Source: Icerya purchasi | Lineage: Eukaryota; Arthropoda; Insecta; Hemiptera; Monophlebidae | Length of the DNA: 64,000 bases | Reading direction: 5' to 3' | Assembly: GCA_039619475.1 (NCBI GenBank) | Contig: CM077116.1 | Location: 6,992,501-7,056,500, forward strand | Shown: positions 19,312 through 33,422 of the stretch, piece after piece | Layout: every line of letters begins with the position of its first letter | Position numbering within the stretch: the first letter of the stretch is position 1 | Notes under the pieces: model-generated | Database searches by the model: none | The model's input: the letters and a program-made list of their open reading frames with translations, nothing else | What the model was told of the DNA's origin: nothing | Translations under genes and position numbers: made by a program

Positions 19312-22300
19312 TTATTTCCGCTATTTTCGTCGACTTAGGGGCTAACTTCTGCGAACTGTTTTTCGAATTTGACTCAGCTTGTAACTTTTTTGTTGAAATA
19401 TTTATATTATTTGATTTCTAAAGCTTCTCTAACGGTCCGTTCTTGTTTTTTTTTTTTTGATTTGGAACATCTAAATAACTTATTACATATGCTACAAATA
19501 GAGCGCACTGTTCATGATAATAAAATAAAGCCGTCCCCAAACATGCTTGTTGAACTTGACTACAAATTTTATCTAACGTATCGATTACTTTTATACTTAG
19601 TAAATAATATATCAATTAAGTATAAATTTTGATCGTTACGTTGGAGAAATTTATTTATACTCAGGTGTGAGGTGTATGTTCGGACGGCTGCAATATACCT
19701 TTTTGGATAATTATCGATTATTAAGAAAACATTTGTGGAACTATAATGAAATGGAAATGTTATCAGAAAATTTCAAATCGAAGAACGGTATGCATAAAAA
19801 GTTGATTTTTAAAAATTCAATTCCGATAAATCGAAACTCATCATTAACGGGAAAACGAAAACAAAAAAGAAAATTGCAAATAAAACAACCCGAGGGGCAA
19901 TGAAAACGAATTCTCTGTAATATTATTTACATGTCCATTTAACGTTTGATTTATGAAATACACATTTTCATCGCTCTTATGTTTAACGGATAGTAAGGAA
20001 AAATTCTGTAAAAGTAGGATTTTACTTTTTTATTCGATGAATTTTGTCATTTCTGATGTGGGAAAAATACGAAATTCTGCAATTCGCCAATAACTAATAT
20101 TCGGAAAACTCGTAACTTTAACCGAAATTATATTTACAAAAAACGAGTTTAATACATATTTCATAAATCAGACATAGCGTGTGTTTATGGTAAATAATAA
20201 AATAAAAACTTTTAATATAAATTAATCCGTTTAACGCAAAATTCACTACCAACAACACAGTGGGAACACTTTTAAAAATAAACGCGCAGATAATATTGAA
20301 AATATTATTGTAAATTCGGTTTTTCTAATGGCCTAATGAACTGAGATTTAACCAAAATTGCAAGCATCTTTCAGTTATTACTTTTTTTTTTTTTTTTTTT
20401 TATTTATGATTTATGTACGAGCATATTAAACGAAATCGCTTTTGGAATCAGCGTTGGCTGATACATATTTTTTTGGAATTCATACTTTTTTTTTTTCGCT
20501 TTTATATATTTTGCAATAAAAAATATCTCAGGGATTTTACTCGCATTAACGTGAATTGGATCGTATTACTTATTTTCGATATTATCTATCTGCCTGTTTT
20601 CAATTTTGATTCGAATTTAGAAGAAATTGATTATTCATTCCCAATCAATAGATTTACTTTATTATTTGAAAATTTTTTCGTTTGCTGAAACTCTAATCTA
20701 TCCGGTTTAATATTATCTTTCGCTTTCTCCGCTATTTCGTTATACTTATTATATTATATTATTCCTATAGTTACATTGTATCTAAATTTTTATTTAAGAA
20801 CGATTTGATGCAATTATTATTCGGAATTATTTATTGTTAATGTTCGCTATGCTTTACCATCATTTTTTTTCCTTCGTGAATCATTACTTACACACATCGT
20901 AGCAAAATTCTCCGTTTGTTGTTTCTATTTCTGAACGTTTTTAACATTTATTTATGATAAGCGCTCTCGTATACATTTAAATGTTAAACGTTTTCATCGG
21001 ATTTTATATAACTTTTTTTAATTTCTCTCGTAACTCTCGATAATTCGTAATATTTCACAGTAACACCCTTATTTCATCGCTATTATTCAGTACCTTTTTT
21101 TACTAGCAGTTTTGAATACGCTTATATGTATATAAGAATTTTTACTGTAGTACACACGAATATTCACGGTAGCAGTGAACATCGGTTTTCCGGTTTTCAA
21201 TCCAATTACTAAGTAGTATAATTTTCGTAAATGACACTTTTTTGATAGTGGCTGACAAATACCAAACGCGGTTAATATTTCTTCCCTTTCACCTTAAACA
21301 GCACTCTGTATTCGGGAGCTAATTTGGCCAAAAGCTATTTTTAACCGACATTTTCACCTATTACAGAGCATCTTGAGCATGACTGCCCTTAATAATCCGT
21401 ATGTCGCGGTACTTATCGACTTGCCCACTTATATTCCATGTTTACCATTTATCATGACTTTCTTTTCTTTTTTACTTAAGTTTTCTGATGTGTTAATTTT
21501 TTATCGAATTACATTATACTTCGGTTGAGATATTTATAAAATTATCAAAATTCTATTAATAAAACTGAGTTTTCTGTTAATAAATTGAGTTTTTATCGAT
21601 ACGGAAAAACTTTTAAATACGGTTTTTACAACAGCGATTGTTTGATAGTTCTTTTTAAAGCACTTACGTATACAACGATGTCCGTCCGAAAATAGTACTT
21701 TATTTTAACAGTTTCCTGGAGTTTCTAAATGTTGCCTATAAATCGTATAGAGAGAGAATCGAACACGATGTCGAGGCCTGGAGGAGTCTCACATTTATTG
21801 TAGTTTATCGTACTTTCTATTTGACGTTGGGCTTTTATCGCGGAAATGGTTGAATATTTCTTTGGTTTATTTGTTCTAACGCTAACGTTTACAAATCCTA
21901 TCTTTTTCCGTTCTTCGTAGGATGTTTCTTTGTGAGATTAGAAGTTTATTCAATAGGAGGCGTAAATAGCTCGTTTGCTAATTTTCTACCTTCAAACTTA
22001 AAAGATGGCTCCTTTAGATTTGGACTAATTCACTTATAACATTGTCTGTAAGTAATCTGAATAGTAAACTCAAGCGTCATGTAAAATAGTTTGAATATTT
22101 CATATATTGACCAGCAACTTTGCCCGGTACAACGTGCGTAGAGAGGGCCAAGTGAACGCCTACATTTGTTACATCTCACCAACTTTCACAGAGCGTCTTC
22201 GTCGGCATCCATTGTTAATTAACGTTGAATTTCAAATGTTTCACTACAGTCGCGGATAATAAAACAATTACAGATAAAACGGTAGCTAGTGGTTAATGAA

Positions 22301-23407
22301 GTCATCCAGAAAAATTCGGTCTTCGAGAGTTGTTTTGTTACTCAACGCACCGATCCCACGCGCGTTTGATTATATATATCATCTAACATCTGAAATGGAA
22401 TATAGCAAAAATTCGTGTGAAAGTCGGATCACCCCAAGAATAAAAAAATCCACATTAGAGCTATTACGAAAAGCTTAATTCCATATTAATTCTTTACACC
22501 TTACCAATGAGGGAAAACTCACTGACACATATGACGCGAGTGACCTGAATAATGTAACGTTGTCGTGCGATAGCGTGAATATGTATACTTACGGGATGGA
22601 TGCAGTCGATTGTCCCGAAAATAAGGTTCTTTTGATCACTACGACTGAACAAATGAATTTTTGTTTACCAGCAATCATGAGAGCAGTAGCAAACATGAGA
22701 GCAGCGCTTTTAATATAGAACTTATCAAACATCTTTTCGTGAACAGTGATGATAATAGTACAAATGAGACCGCGTGCGAAAACTCAATCAACGGTCGGGT
22801 ATTTCAATCTTAGGTGGATTGCTCACGGTGAACTTACTCGTTCAAAAATTAGCGAAAAATATAATGGCACAATTTCAAAAGATCACGAGGATTTCAAATG
22901 AAGGAATCTGTCGAAAACCCCGGGGACATCACTGGTAGAACGCACCGGTTGAACGCTACGGCACAATTGTTAATTACTGCGTGATGCTAACCTTTTCCGC
23001 TTTCAGACATGTCATCATAACTGTTCCCATGTCTTCTTCCGCTGCTTCAATCGCTATTGATGATCCGGTCATTCCCCAGTAAAATATTTTTACTTCCCTT
23101 CGTATAATGAGGTTTTTCCTCAAATGTTGCCTGCTATGATAAGACCCTGAGCAATTTTAATCTCTTTCGTCGACTCTAATGTCTCTCTGTATTTTGATGC
23201 TGCATGCAAATAATCACTGCAAAGCTTTCGACTGTAGCGTACTAGCGCATCGACTTTCCTTCTTTCGCTGTTTATTGAATTCTGTTTCGAATTCTCAACT
23301 CTGTTAATTAATTTCCGATTCGTCGCTTAGTCTCATTTTCATCGTGATTTATCTTATTTCCAATTATCGAATTCGAGAAATCGGGGTACGTAAAGACGGA
23401 TCCCAAG
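19312..23407. other. Unassigned AT-rich sequence
   Basis: No supportable gene or element. Frames at 19,369-19,903 and 20,413-20,688 are lysine-, phenylalanine- and isoleucine-rich translations of AT-rich DNA. A T-tract lies at about 20,383-20,401. The part near 22,095-22,135 (ATTGACCAGCAACTTTGCCC) resembles terminal pieces of common insect repeats, but I cannot name one. Confidence 0.5.
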
Positions 23408-23490
23408 TAGAAAGGAACGGGCCCCACCATTCTCCTCGGACCATTAGACTACGTTGTGAACCTTAAATTCGTAATCCGTGATACCCCTGC
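23408..23490 (+). repeat. SINE-like dispersed repeat, copy 2 (diverged)
   Basis: The blocks AGAAAGGAACGGGCCCC, ACCATTAGAC and GTGAACCTTAAATTCGTAAT, then GTGATACCCC, align in order with the repeat at 10,711. There is no TTTAC tail here, and divergence is higher than in the other two copies. Confidence 0.6.
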
Positions 23491-24470
23491 TGGAATGCGT
23501 TAGTGCAATACCTCTTTGCCGTTTCATCATACTCCCGAAATGGTACTAGTTTCCCGCTAAACGCCAAACGGAGACGTGTAACCGGTCGCTTAAGTACTTC
23601 CTCGCTGCGTCAATTTACCAGCGACGTTATTGTGTACCTAAGTCGAATGCTCAAAACGAAGCCGTGTATAAACTTTCCACGATGATCGCGTCCCGCACCG
23701 GAAAGTCTCGAGCGGAGTTTTAAGCGCGTGCGCAAATTAATTTGGCGCGTAAAATTTAACGGAAACGCCCTGACAAATGTGCCCACTATTTACATAATTT
23801 ATTCGGCGGTAGGTGCGCGTCGAATTAATTAGATTGCTTTTTCGTCGCCGCTAAATCCATTTCGACGGTGTGCGACACTAATTTGTTTTGCGGTTTACTC
23901 GATTACAAACAACCGGAACGTGCTGGCGGCCATGCCGGTTAATTGGCCCTCGGCCAATTCTCGTCTGCGTTCGTCCCTTTGCGGATAAGAACAAAAACGC
24001 ACCGTGCCCGTCATCGCTGCATATTTAAGATTCGATAACATCCGAATTCGGGAAGATGATATCGAAAACGGGAAATAAAATTCGCATGCCGCGCCGTCGA
24101 AGGGGAAAGCCGACTTGGACTGCTGCAGTTGTCGAGGGGTTGTTGATGCATCGGCGAACGCCGGCCAACGAATGCAGGAGGCAAGTGGCTGCGTCTCGCT
24201 GTTGGACCGTTTTTCGGGCGGGAGCGGGGCAGGGATTCGGTAGGTTGCACATTTCTGATAAGACGAAAGAGGCTTCTAGGTGGCGAAGTTCGGGTCAGAC
24301 GACGGAGTTCTGCGTTTTTAGGTTAGTGCGTTCGACGACTCTAGAGTTCGGCCGAGCACGCGACGTGCATTCATTCGGCTGTACGCGTCAATGGTTCGTT
24401 TCCGCTGACGAGTTCTGAACGTCTTGCGTTGCGGCATCTCTGACATCGCGCTCCTTTCGCCGAGTTTATT
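23491..24470. other. CpG-rich, GC-elevated patch without a recognised gene
   Basis: The base composition changes visibly: CG dinucleotides and G+C are much more common than in the flanks, ending in a stretch rich in CGACG-type words near 24,320-24,450. Overlapping open frames on both strands (24,056-24,415 plus, 24,011-24,252 minus) are a side effect of the GC content, and none shows a domain. Such patches in insects often mark promoters, first exons or conserved regulatory DNA; which of these applies cannot be told from the sequence. Confidence 0.45.
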
Positions 24471-24772
24471 GATAAAATTAAAATTCCAAAATCTATCGCT
24501 GGTAATTTTTCACTGTTGCTGATTATTAATTTTTTTCTTTTTTGTTTTTCTTAATTTTTTCGTATATGTATTTTATTTTCGGTACTATATTCGAATACGT
24601 ATCAAATTATAAAGTGAGAATTTAAAAACTCAACTGGTACTGTTCGTCATTTCGATTATATGCATCTCTCAAGTGTGATGACTATGTTAATCTGTGTGGT
24701 ATTCGAATGTGTAAGAAATGCAATCGAGATGATGCGATTACGAAGCGTTTACTATTCTATTTTTGATTAACG

Positions 24773-24820
<48 letters not shown>

Positions 24821-27099
24821 GCATATACATGTATGTATATAGAATTTTCACATTATTACCACCGCGCTTTTGTCAATTAAAGTTTTGCGTTCCAATAGAA
24901 AATTCTTAGCCATGTTAAAAACTTTGGGGGGGGGGGGGGTCGTTAACATGACTATGTAGCTTAAAAGGAATTTTTATCTATATTCTTAATTTACGGAATC
25001 AGGATATCATGTCTGAACGAAACACCAGCAGTCCTAGTATGTTACGATCCGTGGTTGATGCTAAATGTTTTTTTTTTTTTTTTCTATATTAGCATTTTTA
25101 TAAATTTTATTAATATATAAAAAACGGGAATTTTGTCATTTTTGCTCTGATCGTAAATAAATAATTACGAGAATGTAAATAACATTACTCGATTAGGAAA
25201 AACGAAAAAATTTCTCTAAATGTATTTTTAAAGAAAACGATTGTAAAAAAGGAAAAATGAAAGATACACAGCGACCTGATACAGGAACCTATAACAGAGG
25301 CAGTAAAAAATAAACGATAATTAACAATAGAGTTGATCGCGTGCGTCTTTTAACCTAGTACCATCAGACCTTTTTGGACTTTCTTCGTTTTAAAATAAAA
25401 ATCAATGTAAAAATAAAATTAATAGTAAAAATTAACGATTTTCCAATATTAAATCGTGTTTTGCATATTGCTTATTTTATTTTTTTTGCTGTATTTTTAT
25501 ATTTCGGAAGAATGTATGCCCCTCAACTTTCGATTAAGGCTAAAAGATTAAAGTAATCTTTGTTTCATTTTTAATTAGAATTGGGGGGGAATTTCTTCAA
25601 CATTTAATATCCTTAAAACGAAAGTCAGTTGTATAGAGCGGTTATGAAGACGAATATGACAGAATTCTATAAAACTCTTTTGACGTTGTATCGTCAAATC
25701 GACTATTACCACCGAAATCTTGATACGAATATTATCGCTTGATGGGTTAAAATTTAACTGCGAAAGATTTCTCTAAAAATTGGTTTATAATAAGATACAA
25801 AAAAAAACTGAAATCATTCCTTAATCGTTTTTGAGATAAAATTAAGTTTCTATAAACGGGGAATATGCAATGATTCTTCGCCGTACTATGTTGCTAGGCA
25901 ATTAAGTAGTTATTGTAAATTAAATGCGTGGTATCACGAAAAAATATTACAAACAGAGAAACTATCGCTCATCTCATTATAACAAAACATCAAATATTAC
26001 GAATTTCTTCGAGAGCATAAATCGAACCACTGCTATTTATGCAGGGTAATTTTTTATATGTTCGTCGCCCACGTTTCTTCGGTTTTTTTGTGTTTGTTCG
26101 CGTATACTTCTTGATTATTTAGACCAATTTTTGTGGTTCTTTACCATTCGAGAGTGTACCAGTGTCAGTGGTGCATCACGTGGGTACGAATCAATCCCGA
26201 TGAATATTCGGTGTAGTTATTAAAATGAACGTTAAAAAGGGGAGGAAGGAGGAATTTTTAGTTTAATGCAACTTGCTCGATTGATGCTTAAAATATTATC
26301 AATTTACCATGAAAAAACGTAAGTTGGAAAAAATTAATTTTTAAAAGACAAAAAGTTAAAAAATTATCAATATTAATTACGGATAAAAATGTAGCTCTGA
26401 ATAAAGGAAACTGAAACCGCCACAGTGCAAATTAGAAAGCTCATCACCGACGAAAATCTTAATGCATGTATAACTTTTGACCATGAGGACCGACTCTCTG
26501 ATGATATCCTTTGTTTAATACTAATTCTACCTGTCAATAGTGGTGCTGGTACCGATGAATGTCGGTCGGTACTGAGCAGTCCTTAAAATAAATAGTAAAA
26601 AAATTTAAAGATACATTATTTTTTTACTCAATATGAAATTGTAAAAAAATCGACCAACAAATTTTCACCGGAATATTGGGAAAATATTACGAAAGGCGGA
26701 TGAATGCTATGGACTTATAGGTATTATTAATGTTAACGCTTGGCAATGTAGATTCGAATGAACAATAAATACAAAACGCCTAAAGCGCAAATAACTCATT
26801 ATTGCCGGAATTTGAACATCACATTTTTAAGCCGACATAGCCTGCTTATACAGTACGGAAAGCAGCATCATTATAAGTTGGTCTATCCGTATTATTATTA
26901 TTATTCAAAAATAAATTAAGGTAAAACAAAAAGAAGCAGAACCACAACTTGACCCTTTAAAATTGCCGGTATATTATAGATAGTGGTTTGTGTAGGTAAT
27001 AGAGAACCTAAAGCATTGAAGAACTAAACCGGCGACATGCTGAGGAACAGAACGGTAAAGAAAGTCATTTAGTGTTATGAAGGAAACTGGAAGAACTGA
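24471..27099. other. Unassigned AT-rich sequence
   Basis: No gene recognised. Contains the AT microsatellite at 24,774-24,815, a poly-G run of about 14 at 24,926-24,939, and A/T tracts. From about 26,900 the sequence becomes purine-rich and merges into LINE copy C. Confidence 0.5.
24774..24815. repeat. (AT)n microsatellite
   Basis: Uninterrupted TA repeat of about 42 bp. Confidence 0.97.
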
Positions 27100-28800
27100 A
27101 AGAGAAATAAGGAAGTTTATTATGAACGATAAATTAAAGGGGGAAATTTTAAGAAGACGAACAGAACAATGAGGGATAAAATTGGAGTTTTATTAGAGGT
27201 AAATCGTTATTTATGAAGGATAGGAAAGTAATGAAAAACGAGTAAAGAGGAATAAATAATCAAGCGCTTAATCAAAAAGCGATAACCTAAATAGGATGAA
27301 GAGAGGAGGTGTGCGGGATTCAGTAAGGATAGCAGAAACTGTGGTAGATGCCAGAGCACCAAGGCAAAGACGAAGAGAAATATTTTGAAGGCGATATAAT
27401 TATGAAAGAAGAAAAGTGGAGGGATTGCCATAAATAAATTAATAATAGTTCGGGACAGAGCGGCTAAAGGATTTATAAAACGCGAGTAGGATACAGGGAT
27501 CACCTCCTCAATTAGTATGAAAAAGAGTTTTTAACAGATTGAGCTCTTTCCAAGAGAGGATAGATACAGATGATTAAAGTGATTGTGAGAGGAGAGACGA
27601 CTGTTAAGAAAGATTCCTTAAAATAGCGAAAAGAATTTACACTCGGAATTGTATGGCCGCCTGGTAAGATTAACCTTGTATCGGATTAGAAAGAAGAGGA
27701 TTACAGTTCTACATTGAAAGAGAGTAATAAATAATAAGGGAAGCAAAGCGGACAGGTACGTTGAAAAAGTATATTATGTCATATTATGTCAAAGAACGTG
27801 GTGAACATTACCGACAGCAATTAATATGTCAACGGAAGCGGTAATCAAGAATTTTTCATTGTTGAACGGTAAATAAACGTCCGACCGAAACACGCTAATA
27901 CAGCCTGGTGGATCACATTCAGGGCGACAACCGACCATAATTTTAGCTAACCAATTACTGTACCCGAACTGTCAAACAAGAGGTTCGTTAATTAAACTTT
28001 CGAAAAGTTTTCTAACATACGAGCAAGACGAAATAGGATGAAACGAGGAAGAATGAGGTTTCGGAAAGGGAACAATAATAGAAGTGTTCCTGACAGGAGG
28101 AGTATAGAAAAGAGTGGGATATTTTTAAGAACGAGAAAAGTGATCCCATCTAAGTCTGGAGAAGAATTGGAGGAATTGATTGAAGTTAAATGGAGTTTCG
28201 ATAAAGTAAAATGTGAGTTAAGAAAATGTGAAGAACTGAAAGAAGGCGGGACAAACATTGCAGCTAAGAACATAGCTAAGATAAACTGAATTAGTTTTTT
28301 TCGGTAGGAATATCATAATTGGCGTTGGGAGAGAGCGGATTCAAAGGCTGTATTTCCATACATGAAAGATAAGAGTGATCGAGAAAATGATTAGAAATTT
28401 TTCCATCGGTTTTTCTTTTCTTTTTCAAAAACAAATCTGGCTTTAGCATATTCTTATAAGTATTGGAAAGAGGAGGACAGGAACGAAAAGTTCTATAAGC
28501 GAAACCCGCGTAAATTAAGGGCCACCTTACAGTCCTCATTCTACCACAACGAGTAGGACGTTATGGGTCTTTTTTGTGACGAATTGGTCGAATAAAAGGG
28601 GATGAGTAAGTTAAGGCAGAGGAAATTGATTCGATAAAGAAGTTATATCGAGACATTGGGTTTAAATTAAGAGGAATTGAAGAGAGCGAGGGGAGTCAAC
28701 TAGGAAAGAGTGAAGAGATTTATAACAATTAGAAGAAGGAAAGTCATCAAATTAGAGCTGACCATGAACCCTTACGACTAAGATTAGGAGAGGTAAATGA
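27100..28800 (-). mobile_element. LINE family X, copy C (endonuclease end, linker and reverse transcriptase)
   Basis: On the minus strand the order is: a remnant of the sequence after the endonuclease (about 28,800-28,560); a linker where WWNEDCK-type sequence is legible (about 28,555-28,530) followed by AYRTFRSCPPLSN; then FVPPSFSSSHFLNSHFTLSK and SSNSSPDLDGITFLVLKNIP (28,270-28,110), the reverse-transcriptase motif around SPGLDGI with G changed to D. The thumb region follows at about 27,580-27,210 (HISHLYLSSLGKS, then RFTSNKTPI near 27,200). These last pieces match copy F1 closely. Many frameshifts and stops make it inactive. The strand given here is purine-rich because the coding strand is pyrimidine-rich. 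Confidence 0.75.
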
Positions 28801-31800
28801 TAGGTCGATAGAGTTGAGAGACGTAGAATTTTTAAATAAAAAAAAAAGGATTAAATCATTATGTTGGATAATATTTTCCAACGCGGAACCATTCTATTGT
28901 AATCATTGTAGCTTCGAAAAACGGAGAAAGTTAAGCTAATACATTTTTTTCCTGAGCGGGTAATTGTCGATATAGCCTGCCATCTCTTTTGTAGAACATC
29001 TGAGCTAAAGACATGGAAGTTATACTTTAATTTTCTAAATTTTCCACTAAAACGACACAAAATGTTCCCTTGAAAGTTGTTCGGAAATTATGAAGATTGG
29101 ACTAATTTATTTCGTCATTCGTCGGGTTTAGGTGAAATAGATGAATTTCTGTAAATGGCAGTTTCGTTCATTTCGACTAAATTACCGGTAGTTTCTGTGT
29201 TGGGACGTTAATGTTTCGGAGCTTTCACGTCGTTAAGAGTGATAGTAGAAAAGGACGGAGAACCGGATCTACCGGTTTACTAGATTTATTTGATGACTTG
29301 GATTGGCTAGCCGCGCTTTTGCAATTAGATCGAGAAGGATTAGGGACGGCCGTAGGTTAGACTACCCTAAAACTAAATAAAATAAACAGTACGAACGACG
29401 ACGATAACAAGTATTATTCGAGTTAATAATAATACGACTACTGATAAGAAATAGTAATAAGAGCGATAAAATTAGAGAAATTTAAACGATATGCAGACAA
29501 TTGAATATAGTAAAGATAAACTTCATCACTGATATTTAAATCGCTGACCGAGTTTAGATACTTATCGATATTATGGTATCATCGCTGACTGGTGCACTTA
29601 TGGACGAAGAACCATTAAAATCGGTCCACATGAGTCCAAGTATCTGCGCGAACAAACAAAAAAAAAAAAAAATCGATTCCTCTATTTAAAGCTGCATTTC
29701 CCTATGCTAATTAACATTGATAATAATTTCACTTTCTAAAATTACGCTTTCGCGTTTAATATTAATAATATTTTATGTCAATTTCAAAAAGACCACATGT
29801 TTTTTTACGTTTTCTGATATGAACGAAGAATCACTAAAATTAGACTGAAAGGGTTATGCGCGAAGAAAGATATAAAAAAAATCACACCGACGGACGTATA
29901 ACCTCCTTTCATGAACAATCCGTCGAATAGCGACTGCCGCCCACGAAACGTTTTTTTATTTAAGTGAGAAATTGAATTTAACGATGAATAAAATTGTCCA
30001 CTTCAATCAACAACAAAATGCAATAAATTTAGAATAATTCATATTTTTTAATTTAACCTTTCATAAGCCTATCATTTCGTACTTAAATTATGATAATGTT
30101 TAAAGAGTTGTGTTTTTATAATGTTCAATAATATAGTTTTAAACGTACTCGATAAAAAGGCAAAAAAAAAAGAATATTAATCAAGTAGTTTTAATAAAAA
30201 AAAGATGATTGAATGTTTAATAGAAAAAAGAAAGTCGAAAAAGAATAAAAATAAGGATGTTTCCGCTACAATGGAAGAAGTTCATCAACTTGCTGTACAC
30301 GAAAACAGATGAGAGAAGGCAAATAAAATTTTAACAGTAAACTCTGCCACAATGAAGAAATTTATGGACTAGAGATGTTATTACGGGATCGTACCTGTAC
30401 ATTATGAGAAATGTTGTGTGTTCGAGGAGAACTATTGGAAGGATTAAGAGTTCGTTTGGGCAGTGAAGTAGCGCGTACGAAATAGTGAATAAAACCATAC
30501 GGTGAATGTTCGGGAGGGAACTAGCACTTTGGAAAACAAATGGATTGGCAGATTCCGGAATTCGGGGAAGATGCTAAATAACGCCCGGAACCGATATAGC
30601 AGAGACGAGCGCAGCATTGCACAGTAGATTACTTAAAATGTACAAAGAGAGCAGCTGATTTGAAAAAAAAAAAGGTGCCATTAATTTCTCCGAATTTCTG
30701 AATCGTGTCTATGTTTTTTCGTTTTGGATCTTTTCTCCTTAGTTTTAATTCGGATTTAAATTGTTCGTAGTTTTTATAAACCACATATCAACGGTTTTCA
30801 CGCAGACGATGATAAAAAAGGAACTTGCAAAAATCGAACAGGAACTCTTCAGTTTAACATATACTAGTCGTTAACGAGCCAATTTAAAAAATACCTTTTT
30901 TTTTCTTTTTTATCCTTCTTCGTTCTAACATTTGCATAATGCGTACGTAAAATTCTTCTCCGGTCCACCAATGAAAGTTGCTAGGCGCAGATTTTTTTGA
31001 AAATCCAAAACAGAGACATAAGCAATATTTCCGTTTGTGTGTAGGATAATCACAAAAAAATTGTCTTTTTTGATTTTTATATAGCGCGCCGATGCAAAAA
31101 AAAAGAAAGAAAAAAACATATCCGTGTTAAAAAATACAATAGCGAATACTGTGTACCACAGAGACTATTTTTCATTCGTTCGTTTGCAGTTCTAACAGTA
31201 TTTCTGATCGATCTCCACAGTTTAGGACAAATCTGACCACCGACGGATTATAGTTCAATTTGGAATTAATCCGGTGTTCCTAATAATTATGTGACCAAAA
31301 AAGTCCGAAAGTTTTTCAAGCCGGAGTATATACGAATCTAGCTGCACTTTCGAAATACAGCGCGCGCCTCTGTGTAATTAGTATTCAACTTCATAGGCTT
31401 TCCTGTGTCCCGATTTGAAGAAAATACACTTTTCTAGTCGCAGCTGGTTCTACAACGCCGATATTAAAGGTAGGTTGATCTGGAATGAAGACTAAGCTCT
31501 CGAATGTTTCATTCTTCGTACAAATCATATGTCTGCGACGAATATTGTTCTCATTTCTTTCTTCATCAGCGTTGCGGGAATGATAATATCAATTCTGATC
31601 GGGATACGTTCAGAGTTCTATCGTTCCACGGCTCAGAAACAATCGGGCTCACAAAATTACAACAGCCAATTCAGTTGCCTGTTCGTATAATTATAATCAT
31701 ATATGACGGATAATAAAAAAAAATAAAAAGGGTAAAAAAAGATAAGCAAACATAGCTATGGCAAGAAAGATCGGTTATAAGGAATCCCGGCCGACGTCAG

Positions 31801-33175
31801 AGTCTTGCCTACTAGCAGAAACTTTAATGTGATAATGATGACTCCATCTTATCAACAAAAACCTTGATAACAGATGTCATCTTGCATAACTGGGAACATA
31901 CGCGACCGTATATAATTATTTAACGCTTTTAGCCCATCATCACTAAATACGCTGCTTTGTACGCACTTTTCACGCAGTTCGTGATTTAACGTAATTTCTG
32001 AACGTTAGAACAAATTTTGCAACTTTTACTGGTTGGTCTTCGAATAGGTACTTTTAAATCACCCTCCCCCCACCCCACAACCACCCCCCATTTCGTAGTT
32101 TATAATGATATGCGTATTTGCGCACTGAAACCTTGCTGTTTACCATTCGTTTTGGCTAATTTACTTTACCGCTATGTCACCGCAATTATTCGAATTAACC
32201 ATGCACGTTGGTACACAAATGCTACACAATAATTTCGACTACTTCTCGTCAGATGTGTCTCTCAAAAATCATCCAATCGTCATTTGCAATTTAGAGTATG
32301 TATGTGTGTATACATATATATGTTTATTTATTGTAATTTATGCGCTTACGTAATTTAAACATTCATTATACTAATAACGATTATTATTCCTGTTCAATGT
32401 GGCTGCCGAACAATTTTATACGGTGTATATAGGTACGCTTCGGAAAAAAAGGGGGAAAAAAAAAGAGGGGAAAATGAATTACAACAGAACTGTACATGTT
32501 TTTGTAAATGGTTATCGATTTCGGGGCAGTCTGACTAGAAATATCTGTAGGCACGCTACTGGCGACTTCTACCACTATCGCAAATGAATTTACATTTTAT
32601 TTGACGCCAATTAAAATAGATGTCTACAACGCGGCACTTGCAAATACGTTCGTTTCGAACAAAATCACATTTAGAGAGGTGGTTGTCCCATTCGGTTGAC
32701 TTAATACCAAATTTAACCAATACATTTCATTTGTGTAAGAGTGAAATAATTATCGGAATAGAGACTGATGTAAATTCATCAGCTCCGGGCTCAATCTTAT
32801 TAATTGGAATTTCAAATTTCCGCTTTATAAGTAAAACCACTTAATTAAAAATTATATGAAAATTTTGTTTTTATAACAGCATAACAACGAGTTCCATTGC
32901 GATATTTTCTTGTTTTTCTAGAATTTATATTTACCGCGGTAAACGTTTTACGAGTATTTAAATTTTTTCACTTACTATCCAGCTGTGTCAGTGAGGGTTT
33001 TATTTTAATTTTTTTTTGTTTTTTTCCCAACAAAAAGCTGCAATACATCTGACCATCGGGTTCGGAAAATCGAGAAATAAAACACTAATGGACGTGTTCG
33101 AAGAGGTTCATTAATAATTTTTAAATTTAGAATGAAAATGTACACTTTAAAAGCATTTCAGACACCACACGTGCG
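28801..33175. other. Unassigned AT-rich sequence
   Basis: I see no supportable gene or element. Frames such as 31,504-31,710, 32,017-32,229 and 32,399-32,584 lack motifs. Near 29,610 the words CCATTAAAATCGGTCCA resemble part of the repeat at the right end of the window (63,735-64,000), a weak hint of a shared family. C-runs lie near 32,063-32,090. Confidence 0.5.
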
Positions 33176-33422
33176 ACGCTGATCACAAGTTCTTTAAGTG
33201 TTCATCTCTTTCGGTGGAGCGTTCGACTCTGTACTCCTGTTTGTTTAGGCTTGGACTTTCTACTCTCTTTATTGTACGCGTTATATCTTTTCTTGCTTCT
33301 ACGCACATTATTCCGGCTATTGTTTCTTACTAGCGATTTCTGATACTTTTCCTTTTAATTCCTAATATTGTTTTTGGGTGAAAGTCCTTGGTTGACGATC
33401 CCAAGGGGAAAAAAAAAGAAAA
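33176..33422 (+). mobile_element. LINE family X, copy D (3' end only)
   Basis: It opens with CDADHKFFKCSSLSVERSTLYSCLF (about 33,171-33,245 in translation, shared pattern CDADH.FF.CS.LS.ER). It then runs through a C/T-rich tail region to TTTGGGTGAAAGTCCTTGGT and ends in GGGGAAAAAAAAAG (about 33,405-33,418). The 5' truncation leaves only the last quarter kilobase, as is common when reverse transcription stops early. The A-rich run is the tail. Confidence 0.75.

Noticed and set aside
24011..24418. Overlapping arginine-rich frames on both strands
   Set aside because: High GC lengthens chance frames; no domain, and neither strand is favoured.
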